DNA of 64,000 nucleotides. Source: Neisseria sp. Marseille-Q5346 (GTDB taxonomy: Bacteria; Pseudomonadota; Gammaproteobacteria; Burkholderiales; Neisseriaceae). Below the pieces are notes generated by a model, which was not told where the DNA came from, made no database searches, and worked only from the letters and a program-made list of their open reading frames with translations. Made by a program: the position numbers and the translations under genes. Location of the stretch: NCBI RefSeq assembly GCF_946902045.1, contig NZ_OX336253.1, positions 1,674,001 to 1,738,000 of the forward strand, written 5' to 3'. This document shows positions 1 through 9,597 of the stretch, in pieces (the first letter of the stretch is position 1; each line of letters starts with the position of its first letter).

Positions 1-686
1 CTGCCGATATCTACGCAACCGATATTGAAAACATCGGCGCTCAAATGAAATTTACCGTTCATGTTCAAATGAAAGGACATGAGCAAGAGCCGTTTGAGGT
101 TGTTTTGAATATGCCCGGTCGCCACAACGTCCTCAATGCGTTGGCGGCTATCGGCGTTGCGCTGGAAGTTGGTGCATCGGTTGAAGCCATTCAAAAAGGT
201 TTGCTCGGCTTTGAAGGTGTCGGCCGCCGTTTCCAAAAATATGGCGACATCAAATTGCCAAACGGCGGAACCGCGCTGCTGGTGGACGATTATGGCCACC
301 ATCCTGTCGAAATGGCGGCAACTCTGGCCGCCGCACGCGGCGCATACCCTGAAAAACGTTTGGTCTTGGCTTTCCAACCACACCGCTATACCCGCACACG
401 TGATTTGTTTGAAGACTTTACCAAAGTCCTCAATACCGTCGATGCGCTGGTGTTGACCGAAGTTTATGCCGCAGGCGAAGAGCCGATTGCCGCAGCCGAC
501 TCCCGAGCCTTGGCGCGCGCCATCCGCGTATTGGGCAAACTTGAGCCTATTTACTGCGAAAACGTTGCCGATCTGCCGCAAATGCTGCTGAATGTTTTGC
601 AAGACGGCGATGTTGTTCTGAATATGGGTGCCGGCAGCATCAACCGCGTTCCGTCTGCATTGGTGGAATTGTCGAAACAATCATAA
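1..686 (+). CDS. murC: UDP-N-acetylmuramate--L-alanine ligase, 3' part
   Basis: C-terminal 227 residues of MurC, which adds L-Ala to UDP-MurNAc in the cytoplasm, the first peptide step of peptidoglycan synthesis. The frame is open from base 3, so the gene starts outside the window. Visible are the end of the Mur central domain and the C-terminal ligase domain, including DDYGHHPVE and [16 protein letters not shown], both characteristic of MurC. It is followed by ddlB, ftsQ, ftsA and ftsZ, the usual end of the dcw cluster. Family assignment is secure. Confidence 0.96.
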   Translation, partial: ADIYATDIENIGAQMKFTVHVQMKGHEQEPFEVVLNMPGRHNVLNALAAIGVALEVGASVEAIQKGLLGFEGVGRRFQKYGDIKLPNGGTALLVDDYGHHPVEMAATLAAARGAYPEKRLVLAFQPHRYTRTRDLFEDFTKVLNTVDALVLTEVYAAGEEPIAAADSRALARAIRVLGKLEPIYCENVADLPQMLLNVLQDGDVVLNMGAGSINRVPSALVELSKQS

Positions 687-717
687 TAAACAGGCATATT
701 TGCCTTTGAGGACACAT

Positions 718-747
718 AGGTCGTCTGAACAATATTTCAGACGGCCT
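718..747. repeat. DUS inverted pair (AGGTCGTCTGAA / TTCAGACGGCCT)
   Basis: Two uptake-sequence copies in opposite orientation between murC and ddlB. The left copy carries T at position 4 (AGGTCGTCTGAA), the variant described for the N. mucosa group; the right copy is the standard AG-DUS. Only a short poly-T flanks it, so it is a weak terminator at most and the dcw genes may be read through. Confidence 0.8.
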
Positions 748-774
748 GTATCAGTATTTAAGAAAGTAGAAATT

Positions 775-1689
775 ATGCAGAATTTTGGCAAAGTGGCCGT
801 ATTGATGGGCGGCTTCTCCAGCGAGCGCGAAGTTTCTCTGGACAGCGGCGCCGCTATTTTGGCTGCCTTGAAAAGCAAAGGCGTCGATGCCCATGCGTTC
901 GACCCCAAAGAAACCCCGTTGTCTGAATTGAAAACACAAGGTTTTCAGACGGCCTTCAATATTCTGCACGGCACTTTCGGCGAAGATGGCGCGATTCAAG
1001 GCGCGTTGGAGCTGATGGGTATTCCTTACACCGGCAGCGGCGTGGCCGCTTCTGCGCTGGGTATGGACAAATATCGCTGCAAACTGATTTGGCAGGCTGT
1101 GGGCTTGCCTGTTCCTGAGTTTGCTGTATTGCATGACGACAGCGACTTTGATGCTGTTGAAGAAAAATTGGGCCTGCCGATGTTTGTGAAACCCGCCTCA
1201 GAAGGCAGCAGCGTCGGCGTAGTAAAAGTAAAAGAAAAAGGCCGTCTGAAAAGCGTTTACGAAGAATTGAAACACTTGCAGGGCGAAATCATTGCCGAGC
1301 GCTTTATCGGCGGCGGCGAGTATTCTTGCCCGGTATTGAATGGCAAAGGCCTGCCGAGTATTCATATTATTCCGGCTACCGAGTTTTACGACTACGAGGC
1401 TAAATACAACCGCGACGATACGGTGTATCAATGCCCGTCGGAAGATTTGAGCGAGGCGGAGGAAAACCTGATGCGCGAACTCGCTGTGCGTGGTGCGCAG
1501 GCGATTGGTGCGGACGGCTGTTCGCGCGTGGACTTTCTGAAAGATACGGACGGTAAACTGTATCTCTTGGAAATCAATACCTTGCCCGGTATGACCAGCC
1601 ACAGTTTGGTGCCAAAATCTGCAGGCCATACCGGCGTGGATTTTGCTGATTTATGTATTGAGATTTTGAAGACCGCTCATGTGGGATGA
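775..1689 (+). CDS. ddlB: D-alanine--D-alanine ligase
   Basis: Joins two D-Ala molecules using ATP to make the terminal dipeptide of the peptidoglycan precursor. The product is 304 residues, normal for DdlB. It is an ATP-grasp enzyme: the glycine-rich loop EGSSVGVV is at about residues 143-150 and the metal/substrate motif EINTLPGMT at about 266-274. I chose ATG 775, which gives MQNFGKVAVLMGG, the usual DdlB N-terminus; the longer frame from 628 would run back into murC. The 3' end overlaps ftsQ by 11 bases, suggesting translational coupling. It contains internal DUS copies, read as GRLK and FQTAF. Confidence 0.97.
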   Translation: MQNFGKVAVLMGGFSSEREVSLDSGAAILAALKSKGVDAHAFDPKETPLSELKTQGFQTAFNILHGTFGEDGAIQGALELMGIPYTGSGVAASALGMDKYRCKLIWQAVGLPVPEFAVLHDDSDFDAVEEKLGLPMFVKPASEGSSVGVVKVKEKGRLKSVYEELKHLQGEIIAERFIGGGEYSCPVLNGKGLPSIHIIPATEFYDYEAKYNRDDTVYQCPSEDLSEAEENLMRELAVRGAQAIGADGCSRVDFLKDTDGKLYLLEINTLPGMTSHSLVPKSAGHTGVDFADLCIEILKTAHVG

Positions 1690-2398
1690 TGCAGGCGCAT
1701 TGGGTCGGCTGACCCGCCGGCTATTGGTGCTGATGACCTTTCTACTGATAGGTTCGGGCATAGCTTGGCTTTACAATTCCAAATATTTTCCTGTGAAACA
1801 GATTGCCATTCAGGGTAAGCTGAAATATGCTTCCAACAAAGAATTGCAAACCGTTGCACGAGAGCATATCAGGGGTAATATGTTCCGCGCCGATATTGAT
1901 TCGGCGCAGGCCGCTTTTCAGGAATTGCCTTGGATTGACTCGGCAATGGTACGCCGCCGTTTTCCGGAAACCGTGGAAATTATCCTGACCGAGCGTGTGC
2001 CGGTTGCACACTGGCGCGCTGGTGGCTTGGTGGACAGTAAGGGCAATGTGTTTGCCGCAAGCCTGAAACAGGACCTGCCTATATTTGAAGGGCAGCAGGG
2101 GACAGGCAAAGACATGGTCAAACATTATGCGGACTTTTCCGGTATTTTGAGCCCGTTGAAACTGACCATCAAAGAATTGATCTACACGCCGCGTTCGGCA
2201 TGGCTGCTTGTATTGAACAACGGCATTACCGTGCGCTTGGGGCGTGAAAACGAAATCAAACGTTTGCAGCAGTTTGCCCAGATTTGGCCATCGCTGCTGC
2301 GTAAAAAACAAAGTCGTATCGAGTATGTCGATATGCGTTATAAGGATGGTTTTTCAGTCCGTTACAAGCCGTCTGAAAACCCTTCCGACAGTGAATAG
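1679..2398 (+). CDS. ftsQ: cell division protein FtsQ
   Basis: Bitopic division protein that links early and late divisome components (FtsB/FtsL) at midcell. The product is 239 residues with one membrane segment at about 14-36, then a POTRA domain (about 40-110) and a periplasmic beta domain. ATG 1679 lies inside the last codons of ddlB, typical of tightly packed dcw genes. The C-terminus contains a DUS read as KPSEN. Confidence 0.95.
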   Translation: MWDDAGALGRLTRRLLVLMTFLLIGSGIAWLYNSKYFPVKQIAIQGKLKYASNKELQTVAREHIRGNMFRADIDSAQAAFQELPWIDSAMVRRRFPETVEIILTERVPVAHWRAGGLVDSKGNVFAASLKQDLPIFEGQQGTGKDMVKHYADFSGILSPLKLTIKELIYTPRSAWLLVLNNGITVRLGRENEIKRLQQFAQIWPSLLRKKQSRIEYVDMRYKDGFSVRYKPSENPSDSE

Positions 2399-2472
2399 CC
2401 GATTAGACGTGAAGCAATCTTGTTTCAAAAATAATCAAACCGTCAGTCAGACAACATAGCGAACGAGCAATT

Positions 2473-3720
2473 ATGGAACAACAACAAAATAAATATATCA
2501 GTGCCTTAGACATTGGTACGTCCAAGGTCATCGCCTTAATCGGTGAGATTCGGGAAGATAACGAAATCCACATTGTTGGCTTGGGTCAAAGCCCTTCACG
2601 CGGTCTGCGTGCAGGTATGGTGACCAACATTGACGCCACTGCGCAAGCCATTCGTCAGGCGGTAGAAGATGCCGAGTTGATGGCAGATACCAAAATTTCC
2701 CACGTTGTCACCGGTATTGCCGGTAACCATATCCGCAGCCTGAATTCACAAGGCGTGGTCAAGATTAAAGATGGCGAAGTATCGCAAGCCGACATCGATC
2801 GTGCCATCGAAACAGCCAAAGCCATTAATATTCCGCCTGATCACAATATCTTACATACCGTGGTTCAAGAGTACATCATCGACAACCAACCCGGTGTGAA
2901 AGAGCCTATCGGCATGAGCGGCGTGCGTTTGGACACCCGTGTACACATTATTACCGGTGCAAACACTGCTTTGCAAAATATCCAAAAATGTATCCAACGC
3001 TGCGGTCTGCAAATGGATCAAATCATGCTTCAGCCTTTGGCAAGCGGTCACGCCGTTTTGACTGAAGACGAAAAAGATTTGGGCGTGTGCGTCATCGATA
3101 TCGGTGGTGGTACAACCGACATCGCGGTTTATACCAATGGTGCCATCCGCCATACTGCGGTTATTCCCGTTGCCGGCGATTTGATTACCAAAGACTTGGC
3201 TCAAGCCTTACGTACGCCGCACAGTGCAGCCGAGTACATCAAAATTCATTACGGTGCAGCCATTCCGACTATGGACGGCTTGGATGAAATGATTGAAGTT
3301 CCTAGCGTTGGCGACCGTCAATCACGTCAAATTTCGCGCCGCGTATTGGCTGAAATCATCGGTCCGCGTGTAGAAGAAATTTTGGAGTTGACGCTGAACG
3401 AATTGCGCCGCTCCGGTTTCCCAGAAGAAGTGCTGACTTCCGGTATCGTTTTGACCGGTGGTGCTTCTATGTTGACCGGTATTGTTGAGTTGGCGGAAGA
3501 AATCTTCAACCTGCCGGCACGTATCGGTGTTCCACAGGAAATGGGTGGTGTATCTGAGCGTATCCGTAATCCACGCTATTCAACCGCCATCGGTCTTTTG
3601 CAGGCGGCAAGAGGAGAGGAAGACGGTGCGCCAGTAACAGGTGCCATTGTGGTTCATGATCAGGCTGAAAAAATCAGTCTGTGGGCAAGACTGATGAAAT
3701 TCGTTAAAGACAATTTCTGA
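2473..3720 (+). CDS. ftsA: cell division protein FtsA
   Basis: Actin-like ATPase that tethers FtsZ to the membrane and recruits later division proteins. The product is 415 residues, standard length. The phosphate-1 motif DIGTSKV is near residue 14 and phosphate-2 VIDIGGGTTD at about 207-216. The end, SLWARLMKFVKDNF, looks like the usual amphipathic membrane-targeting helix. It lies 74 bases after ftsQ and 252 bases before ftsZ, which has its own candidate promoter. Confidence 0.97.
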   Translation: MEQQQNKYISALDIGTSKVIALIGEIREDNEIHIVGLGQSPSRGLRAGMVTNIDATAQAIRQAVEDAELMADTKISHVVTGIAGNHIRSLNSQGVVKIKDGEVSQADIDRAIETAKAINIPPDHNILHTVVQEYIIDNQPGVKEPIGMSGVRLDTRVHIITGANTALQNIQKCIQRCGLQMDQIMLQPLASGHAVLTEDEKDLGVCVIDIGGGTTDIAVYTNGAIRHTAVIPVAGDLITKDLAQALRTPHSAAEYIKIHYGAAIPTMDGLDEMIEVPSVGDRQSRQISRRVLAEIIGPRVEEILELTLNELRRSGFPEEVLTSGIVLTGGASMLTGIVELAEEIFNLPARIGVPQEMGGVSERIRNPRYSTAIGLLQAARGEEDGAPVTGAIVVHDQAEKISLWARLMKFVKDNF

Positions 3721-3884
3721 TAAAAGTTTTCAGGGTAGGCGGTGTACCAACCGTTTGTCCTGAATATTTAAGTGGGATTAAACGGTTTTAAATAATTGCC
3801 AAGTGGATAATTTAAAACTTGTATATTTTCTGTTAAAAAATGTAGTAAAAATATAACGCCGACAGCCGAATGGTAAGAAGATTT

Positions 3885-3914
3885 TTGCCAGTATCTGGAT
3901 ACTTCTTATATAAT
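3885..3914 (+). promoter_or_regulatory. candidate sigma-70 promoter of ftsZ
   Basis: TTGCCA at 3885-3890 and a perfect TATAAT at 3909-3914 with an 18-base spacer, about 60 bases before the ftsZ start. A Shine-Dalgarno GGAGG at 3960-3964 sits 8 bases before ATG 3973. Prediction from sequence only. Confidence 0.6.
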
Positions 3915-3972
3915 ACGGATAATGAGTTATTTTTGAACCGTCCTTATAAAGCGGGGCGCGGAGGATTATTGA

Positions 3973-5172
3973 ATGGAATTTGTTTACGACGTAGCAGAAT
4001 CAGCAACGAGCCCTGCTGTTATTAAAGTTATCGGTTTGGGCGGTGGCGGCTGTAATGCCATCAACAACATGGTTGCCAACACTATTCATGGTGTTGAGTT
4101 CATCAGTGCTAATACCGATGCGCAATCATTGGCAAAAAACAATGCGGCTAAACGCATTCAATTGGGTACAAACCTGACTCGCGGTTTGGGCGCCGGTGCA
4201 AATCCTGAAATCGGCCGCGCTGCTGCTCAAGAAGATCGCGAAGCCATCGAAGATGCCATCCGTGGTGCAAACATGCTGTTCATTACTACCGGTATGGGTG
4301 GCGGTACAGGTACCGGATCTGCTCCTGTTGTGGCTGAAATCGCTAAAGAAATGGGTATCCTGACCGTTGCAGTTGTAACCCGTCCGTTTGCTTACGAAGG
4401 CAAACGCGTACATATCGCTCAAGCAGGTTTGGATCAACTCAAAGAGCGCGTCGATTCCCTGATTATTATCCCGAACGACAAATTGATGACTGCCTTGGGC
4501 GAAGACGTGACCATGCGCGAAGCTTTCCGTGCGGCTGACAATGTACTGCGTGATGCGGTTGCCGGTATTTCCGAAGTGGTGACTTGTCCTAGCGACATGA
4601 TCAACTTGGACTTCGCCGACGTGAAAACCGTGATGAGCAATCGCGGTATCGCCATGATGGGTTCAGGTTTTGCACAAGGTATCGACCGTGCCCGTTTGGC
4701 TACCGATCAAGCTATCTCCAGCCCGCTCTTGGATAACGTTACTTTGGATGGTGCACGCGGTGTATTGGTAAACATTACCACTGCCCCTGGCTGCCTGAAA
4801 ATGTCTGAATTTAACGAGATTATGCGTATCGTCAACCAAAATGCACACCCTGAAGTGGAATGCAAATTTGGTGCTGCCGAAGACGAGAGCATGAGCGAAG
4901 ACGCTATCCGTATTACCATTATTGCTACCGGCTTGAAAGAAAACGGTACTGACAACCAACTGCGTGCTGCTGCCCGTACCCAACAATTGGTACGCGGTGC
5001 GGAAGAAGCGCCTCAAGCTCAAAGCCAAAGCAGTGCTGAAAGCTTGGTTCGTACCAACCGCAATATCCGTTCTATGAATCTGACTGCGGCTGATTTCAGC
5101 AACCAGTCTGTACTGGATGACTTTGAAATTCCTGCTATCTTGCGCCGTCAGCAACATACTTCTGAGAAATAA
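3973..5172 (+). CDS. ftsZ: cell division GTPase FtsZ
   Basis: Tubulin homologue that forms the Z ring. The product is 399 residues. The tubulin signature GGGTGTGS is at 109-116; the N-terminal nucleotide-binding domain begins with [11 protein letters not shown] polar linker rich in Ala/Gln (about 345-360) precedes the C-terminal conserved peptide [12 protein letters not shown], which binds FtsA and other partners. It is the last gene of the dcw cluster and is followed by a strong terminator. Confidence 0.98.
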   Translation: MEFVYDVAESATSPAVIKVIGLGGGGCNAINNMVANTIHGVEFISANTDAQSLAKNNAAKRIQLGTNLTRGLGAGANPEIGRAAAQEDREAIEDAIRGANMLFITTGMGGGTGTGSAPVVAEIAKEMGILTVAVVTRPFAYEGKRVHIAQAGLDQLKERVDSLIIIPNDKLMTALGEDVTMREAFRAADNVLRDAVAGISEVVTCPSDMINLDFADVKTVMSNRGIAMMGSGFAQGIDRARLATDQAISSPLLDNVTLDGARGVLVNITTAPGCLKMSEFNEIMRIVNQNAHPEVECKFGAAEDESMSEDAIRITIIATGLKENGTDNQLRAAARTQQLVRGAEEAPQAQSQSSAESLVRTNRNIRSMNLTAADFSNQSVLDDFEIPAILRRQQHTSEK

Positions 5173-5188
5173 TCAGGATCATGTATGA

Positions 5189-5219
5189 AAAGACCTGCTT
5201 TTAAGGCAGGTCTTTTTTA
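5189..5219 (+). terminator. Rho-independent terminator of ftsZ
   Basis: Stem AGACCTGC / GCAGGTCT with a short TTTTAAG loop followed by a run of T, 18 bases after the ftsZ stop. It closes the dcw transcription unit. Confidence 0.85.
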
Positions 5220-5230
5220 TTAGCAAAATA

Positions 5231-5270
5231 AACTTAAGGCCGTCTGAAAATTTTCAGACGGCCTTAAGTT
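5231..5270. repeat. perfect 40-bp DUS palindrome
   Basis: Two DUS copies with matched flanks form a palindrome with 20-base arms and no loop mismatch. It lies between the convergent genes ftsZ and ispH and probably serves as a bidirectional terminator as well as an uptake signal. Confidence 0.9.
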
Positions 5271-5291
5271 CAAATAAAGCAAATAACAAAC

Positions 5292-6260
5292 TTACCCTTT
5301 ATTTAGGATTTGCTTGTTTTCACCCTCACGACGCAACTCTTTAGGCAAGACAAATACAATGCTTTCTTCTGCGCCTTCTCCTTCGCGTATGGTCTCGTGT
5401 CCCCAATCTTGAATGGTTTGTAAGACTTCTCGAACCAAGACTTCGGGCGCAGATGCACCGGCAGTTACACCAACCTTGGTTTTGTTTTCAAACCATTCTT
5501 TTTTCAGATAGGAAGCATTATCGACCATATAGGCATCAACTCCGCGCAATGCGGCTACTTCACGCAAGCGGTTGCTGTTGGAAGAGTTGGGCGAGCCGAC
5601 AACAATCACGAGGTCGCATTCTTCCGCCAATTCTTTAACGGCAGTTTGGCGGTTGGTTGTGGCGTAGCAGATGTCTTCTTTGTGCGGATTGCGGATATTG
5701 GGGAAGCGTTGGTTTAAGGCCGCAATAATGTCTTTGGTTTCATCCACCGATAAAGTGGTTTGGCTCACATAGGCAAGCTTATCAGGATTTTTGACGTTCA
5801 GTCCGGCCACATCTTCCACTGTCTCAACCAGAAACATTTTACCCGGAGGCAATTGTCCCATTGTACCTTCTACTTCGACGTGGCCTTTATGGCCGATCAT
5901 AATGATTTCGTAATCTTGCTCATCGAGGCGGGCTACTTCTTTATGGACTTTGGTTACCAAAGGGCAGGTGGCATCAAAAATGCGGAAACCACGTTGCACC
6001 GCTTCTTCCTGTACGGCTTTGGATACGCCGTGAGCAGAGTAAATCAGCGTTGCGCCCTTTGGGACATCTGCCAAGTCATCAACAAAGACGGCACCTTTTG
6101 CCCGAAGATTGTCCACGACGAATTTGTTGTGAACGACCTCATGGCGGACGTAAATGGGTGCGCCGTATTCTTCGAGTGCACGTTCAACAATGCTGATGGC
6201 GCGGTCAACGCCGGCACAGAAGCCGCGAGGATTGGCAAGGATAATGGTTTTTTGAGTCAT
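5292..6260 (-). CDS. ispH: 4-hydroxy-3-methylbut-2-enyl diphosphate reductase
   Basis: Iron-sulfur enzyme of the last MEP-pathway step, making IPP and DMAPP. The product is 322 residues. The three cluster cysteines are visible in RGFCAGVD (Cys15), DATCPLV and [11 protein letters not shown], and the substrate motif [10 protein letters not shown] is present. I chose ATG at 6260 ([17 protein letters not shown]); the longer frame runs through a DUS and into lspA. It starts 13 bases after the lspA stop, so the two are probably cotranscribed. Confidence 0.97.
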   Translation of the reverse strand: MTQKTIILANPRGFCAGVDRAISIVERALEEYGAPIYVRHEVVHNKFVVDNLRAKGAVFVDDLADVPKGATLIYSAHGVSKAVQEEAVQRGFRIFDATCPLVTKVHKEVARLDEQDYEIIMIGHKGHVEVEGTMGQLPPGKMFLVETVEDVAGLNVKNPDKLAYVSQTTLSVDETKDIIAALNQRFPNIRNPHKEDICYATTNRQTAVKELAEECDLVIVVGSPNSSNSNRLREVAALRGVDAYMVDNASYLKKEWFENKTKVGVTAGASAPEVLVREVLQTIQDWGHETIREGEGAEESIVFVLPKELRREGENKQILNKG

Positions 6261-6273
6261 GTGTGTTCCGTTT

Positions 6274-6780
6274 TCAGACGGCCTTTGTGTCGTTTGAAGG
6301 TGTTTTTTTGTGCAGCAAACCATCTATTACCAAGCAAACTGCGCCAACGCAGATAAAGCTGTCGGCAATGTTAAATGCGGGGTAGAACCAGTTTTGCCAA
6401 TAGAAAAGCAGAAAATCGACAACGTGGCCGTGAATCAGACGGTCAACCACATTGCCAATCGCGCCGCCGATAATCATGGCAGCCCCCAGTTTACCCCAGC
6501 GGCCAAACTCATCGCGCCAGATAGCACGGGCCAAATACAGGCTGATAACGACGGCCAGACCTAAAAAGAAGAATTTTTGCCAGCCACCTTGGTCGGCCAA
6601 AAAGCTGAATGCCGCGCCTGGATTATAGGCAAGGGTCAGGTCAAAAAAGTCTGGAATGATATTGAGGCGTTCGCCTTCGGTAAAGTGTTTCAAGATTTCC
6701 CATTTGCTCAGTTGGTCAAGAATGATGGCAACGAGGGAAAGTAAGAAAAAGGGAATTTTTGCAGTAGAGGATGAACTCAT
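6274..6780 (-). CDS. lspA: lipoprotein signal peptidase (signal peptidase II)
   Basis: Inner-membrane aspartyl protease that removes signal peptides from diacylglyceryl-modified prolipoproteins. The product is 168 residues with four membrane segments. Catalytic aspartates lie in [10 protein letters not shown] and FNIADSFI. I chose ATG at 6780 ([14 protein letters not shown]); the upstream in-frame extension reads through a DUS. The gene ends inside a DUS: the last codons Lys-Ala-Val and the TGA stop are AAGGCCGTCTGA. Confidence 0.96.
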   Translation of the reverse strand: MSSSSTAKIPFFLLSLVAIILDQLSKWEILKHFTEGERLNIIPDFFDLTLAYNPGAAFSFLADQGGWQKFFFLGLAVVISLYLARAIWRDEFGRWGKLGAAMIIGGAIGNVVDRLIHGHVVDFLLFYWQNWFYPAFNIADSFICVGAVCLVIDGLLHKKTPSNDTKAV

Positions 6781-6928
6781 GTTTTCAGACGGTTTATGTA
6801 ATAAAGGGCTTATTTTACCTGAAAGCAGGCTGGAAGTGTTTGCAATGGCATTGACGTTAAGGCCGTCTGAAAATAGAAACGCCGCCACTTGAATGTATCA
6901 AAGGGCGGCGTGGTAAGCATGTGCGGGC

Positions 6929-7828
6929 TTATTGGTTTTTAAGCAATGGGAAGCCCAGTTTCTCGCGGCTTTCAACGAATTTTTGAGCAACGATACGGCT
7001 CAGTGCACGAATACGGCCGATGTAGGTTGCGCGTTCGGTAACGGAAATGGCGCCGCGTGCATCTAAGAGGTTGAACGTGTGGCCGGCTTTGAGTACAAGC
7101 TCGTAAGCAGGCAGGGCAAGACTGGTGTCCTCAACTGCAAGCAGGCGTTTGGCTTGTTCTTCATAGTCGTTGAATTGGCGCAAGAGCCAATCGGTATCGC
7201 TGTATTCGAAGTTGTAGGTGGATTGTTCGACTTCGTTTTGATGATAAACGTCGCCGTAAGTGACGATGTTGCCATCAAGGGTTTTTGCCCAAACGAGGTC
7301 GTACACGTTTTCCACGCCTTGCAGATACATGGCAAGACGCTCGATACCGTAGGTGATTTCACCAAGTACAGGGGAGCAGTCGATACCGCCGACTTGTTGG
7401 AAGTAGGTGAATTGGGTTACTTCCATGCCGTTGAGCCAAACTTCCCAACCCAAGCCCCAAGCGCCGAGAGTAGGGTTTTCCCAGTCGTCTTCGACAAAGC
7501 GGATGTCGTGTACTTTAGGGTCGATACCCAATTCGCGCAGGGAATCGAGGTATAGGTCTTGAATATTGGCTGGCGCAGGTTTGAGCGCAACTTGGAATTG
7601 ATAGTAATGTTGCAGGCGGTTGGGGGTGTCGCCATAGCGGCCGTCTTTGGGGCGGCGGCTGGGTTGAACATAAGCGGCAAACCAAGGCTCTGGGCCTAAT
7701 GCGCGCAGGCAGGTGGCTGGATGCGAAGTACCGGCACCGACTTCCATATCGAAAGGTTGGATAACGGTGCAGCCTTTGTCTGCCCAGTAGTTTTGTAATT
7801 TGAAAATAATTTGTTGGAAGGTGAGCAT
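6929..7828 (-). CDS. glyQ: glycyl-tRNA synthetase alpha subunit
   Basis: Catalytic alpha chain of the tetrameric alpha2beta2 glycyl-tRNA synthetase. The product is 299 residues, usual length. The family start [20 protein letters not shown] and the class II core with [17 protein letters not shown] are visible. The beta subunit gene glyS, often next to it, is not in this window; the next gene downstream is lspA. Confidence 0.97.
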   Translation of the reverse strand: MLTFQQIIFKLQNYWADKGCTVIQPFDMEVGAGTSHPATCLRALGPEPWFAAYVQPSRRPKDGRYGDTPNRLQHYYQFQVALKPAPANIQDLYLDSLRELGIDPKVHDIRFVEDDWENPTLGAWGLGWEVWLNGMEVTQFTYFQQVGGIDCSPVLGEITYGIERLAMYLQGVENVYDLVWAKTLDGNIVTYGDVYHQNEVEQSTYNFEYSDTDWLLRQFNDYEEQAKRLLAVEDTSLALPAYELVLKAGHTFNLLDARGAISVTERATYIGRIRALSRIVAQKFVESREKLGFPLLKNQ

Positions 7829-7909
7829 GGTGGATGGAATAGGTTGGAATAAAGAGGGTATTTTACTGTTTTGAGCCTGTTTTGGATAGGCTGAAGGAAG
7901 CGGCGCAGT

Positions 7910-8092
7910 TTATTTGCCGTCCAATAGGTCTGAAAAGGGGTCGTCTTCCGAAGAAACGGTGTATTTTTCTTGTGCCCATTCACCTAAATCAATGAGTTTA
8001 CACCGTTTGCTGCAGAAAGGGCGGTAGGGGCTGTCGGTGTTCCAAACGACTTCTTTGTGGCAGGTTGGACATTTTACAACAGGAGCGGTCAT
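7910..8092 (-). CDS. yacG: DNA gyrase inhibitor YacG, zinc-binding
   Basis: A 60-residue protein with a CxxC...CxxxC zinc site (Cys8, Cys11, Cys27, Cys31) and the acidic tail seen in YacG, which binds GyrB and inhibits gyrase. Its start codon overlaps the coaE stop in an ATGA arrangement, so translation is probably coupled. The coaE-yacG order is common in beta- and gammaproteobacteria. Confidence 0.93.
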   Translation of the reverse strand: MTAPVVKCPTCHKEVVWNTDSPYRPFCSKRCKLIDLGEWAQEKYTVSSEDDPFSDLLDGK

Positions 8093-8709
8093 GCAGTTTC
8101 TTTCAGTGATTGTGCAATGGATTGATAGTATTGATGCAAACGGGCAACCTTGATTTTTGCTTCTTCCAAGCTATGGGTATTGTCCAATACATCGTCGGCA
8201 TGAAGCAGTCTGTCAGAGCGAGAAGCTTGGGTTGCCATGATTTGACGCGTTTGTTCTTCTGAAAAACCATTGCGTTGGTGTACGCGTTCGATTTGGACGG
8301 ACTCTGGAACATCTACAACCAAAATGCGGTCAGTCTCCGCTTTAAATACCGGATTTTCAATCAAAAGCGGGACATCGACAATGCCGTAAGTAGAGGATAT
8401 AAGTTGTTGTTTCTGCTGTTGGATTTTGTTTAATATTAATGGCAGAAGCAGATTTTCCAGTTGTTTTTTAGATTGAGGCCGTCTGAAAACTTCTTCCCGT
8501 AAAGCGATACGATTCAGACGGCCTTCATGATCAAAAAACTCATTGCCGAAAAGTTGGCGGATGGCTGGAAGCGCTTCGCCGTTTTCAGCGGTCAGTGAGC
8601 GGCTGATGGCATCGGCATCGATAATGGGTACGCCAAGTTCGGCAAACATTTGGGCAATAGATGATTTGCCGCTACCGATACCGCCGGTCAAGCCTATCCA
8701 TAATGTCAT
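8089..8709 (-). CDS. coaE: dephospho-CoA kinase
   Basis: Final enzyme of coenzyme A synthesis. The product is 206 residues. The P-loop GGIGSGKS is at 9-16 and the DADAISR motif follows near residue 36. I chose ATG at 8709, whose A is also the last base of the pilD stop (TAATG), rather than the upstream extension inside pilD. Two DUS copies lie inside the gene, translated as EGRLNR and VFRRPQ. It is the conserved coaE gene (called orfX in pathogenic Neisseria) between pilD and yacG. Confidence 0.96.
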   Translation of the reverse strand: MTLWIGLTGGIGSGKSSIAQMFAELGVPIIDADAISRSLTAENGEALPAIRQLFGNEFFDHEGRLNRIALREEVFRRPQSKKQLENLLLPLILNKIQQQKQQLISSTYGIVDVPLLIENPVFKAETDRILVVDVPESVQIERVHQRNGFSEEQTRQIMATQASRSDRLLHADDVLDNTHSLEEAKIKVARLHQYYQSIAQSLKETA

Positions 8710-9596
8710 TATCGGAATCCTGATTGTACGAGCCACCATTGTACCAGTTGGGTAATAGGTGCATTGGCAACCAAAATAATCCATCCTGCTACAGCAAGGC
8801 TGGGACCAAAAGCAAAATATTGACCTTTACCGACGCGGGCAATGAGTGCGCCCACCAGTCCGACCAAGGCAGCCATGAAGATCAGAACAGGCAAGATACC
8901 TACGCCCAGCCATGCCCCGAGCGCGGCCAAAAGTTTGAAGTCGCCATTACCCATGCCGATTTTACCGGTCAGAAGTTTATAGACGGCGCATAAAGCATAA
9001 AGGCTCATATAGCCTGCGATTGCGCCCCAAACGGCTGAATGCAGGGGCACGAATGTGTCATTAAGATTAAACAGCAGGCCGATCCAAATTAGGGGCTGAG
9101 TCAGGCTGTCGGGTAAATATTGCGTATCGGCATCGATAAAGGTCAGCGCAATCAATATGGCAGTCAAAATTAATCCGCCAATAGTCGCCCATGACCAGCC
9201 GTATTGCCACGCGACAATACCGAATAAGACGCCTGTCAGCAGCTCAATCAGCGGATAGCGTATGCCGATAGCGGTTTTGCAGGAGTGGCATTTCCCACCC
9301 AGTAAAACATAGCTGAGGATAGGGATGTTTTGCCAAAGTTTGACCGGGCTTTTGCATTTTGGGCAGCGTGAGTCCGGTTTGCGCAGATTAAATGGCTGTT
9401 TTTCTTCGTCTGTCAGCTCGATGCCCAAATGTTCTTTAGAAAATTGTGTCCATTCGCGTTCCATCATCATCGGCGTGCGATAAATGACAACGTTTAGAAA
9501 GCTGCCAATCAGTAATCCTAAAATAACGGCTAAAGGAATAGCGAATGGCGCAAGAACGGAGAGGGTGTCGATGGCAGAGTAAGTACTATCAAACAT
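8709..9596 (-). CDS. pilD: type IV prepilin leader peptidase / N-methyltransferase
   Basis: Bifunctional inner-membrane enzyme that cleaves class III signal peptides of prepilins and methylates the new N-terminus. The product is 295 residues with about eight membrane segments. The cytoplasmic zinc/methyltransferase loop has two CxxC pairs (CPKCKS and CHSCKT). The catalytic aspartates are in FIDADTQYLPD and in GNGDFK. It follows pilG by one base. Confidence 0.96.
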   Translation of the reverse strand: MFDSTYSAIDTLSVLAPFAIPLAVILGLLIGSFLNVVIYRTPMMMEREWTQFSKEHLGIELTDEEKQPFNLRKPDSRCPKCKSPVKLWQNIPILSYVLLGGKCHSCKTAIGIRYPLIELLTGVLFGIVAWQYGWSWATIGGLILTAILIALTFIDADTQYLPDSLTQPLIWIGLLFNLNDTFVPLHSAVWGAIAGYMSLYALCAVYKLLTGKIGMGNGDFKLLAALGAWLGVGILPVLIFMAALVGLVGALIARVGKGQYFAFGPSLAVAGWIILVANAPITQLVQWWLVQSGFR

Positions 9597-9597
9597 A

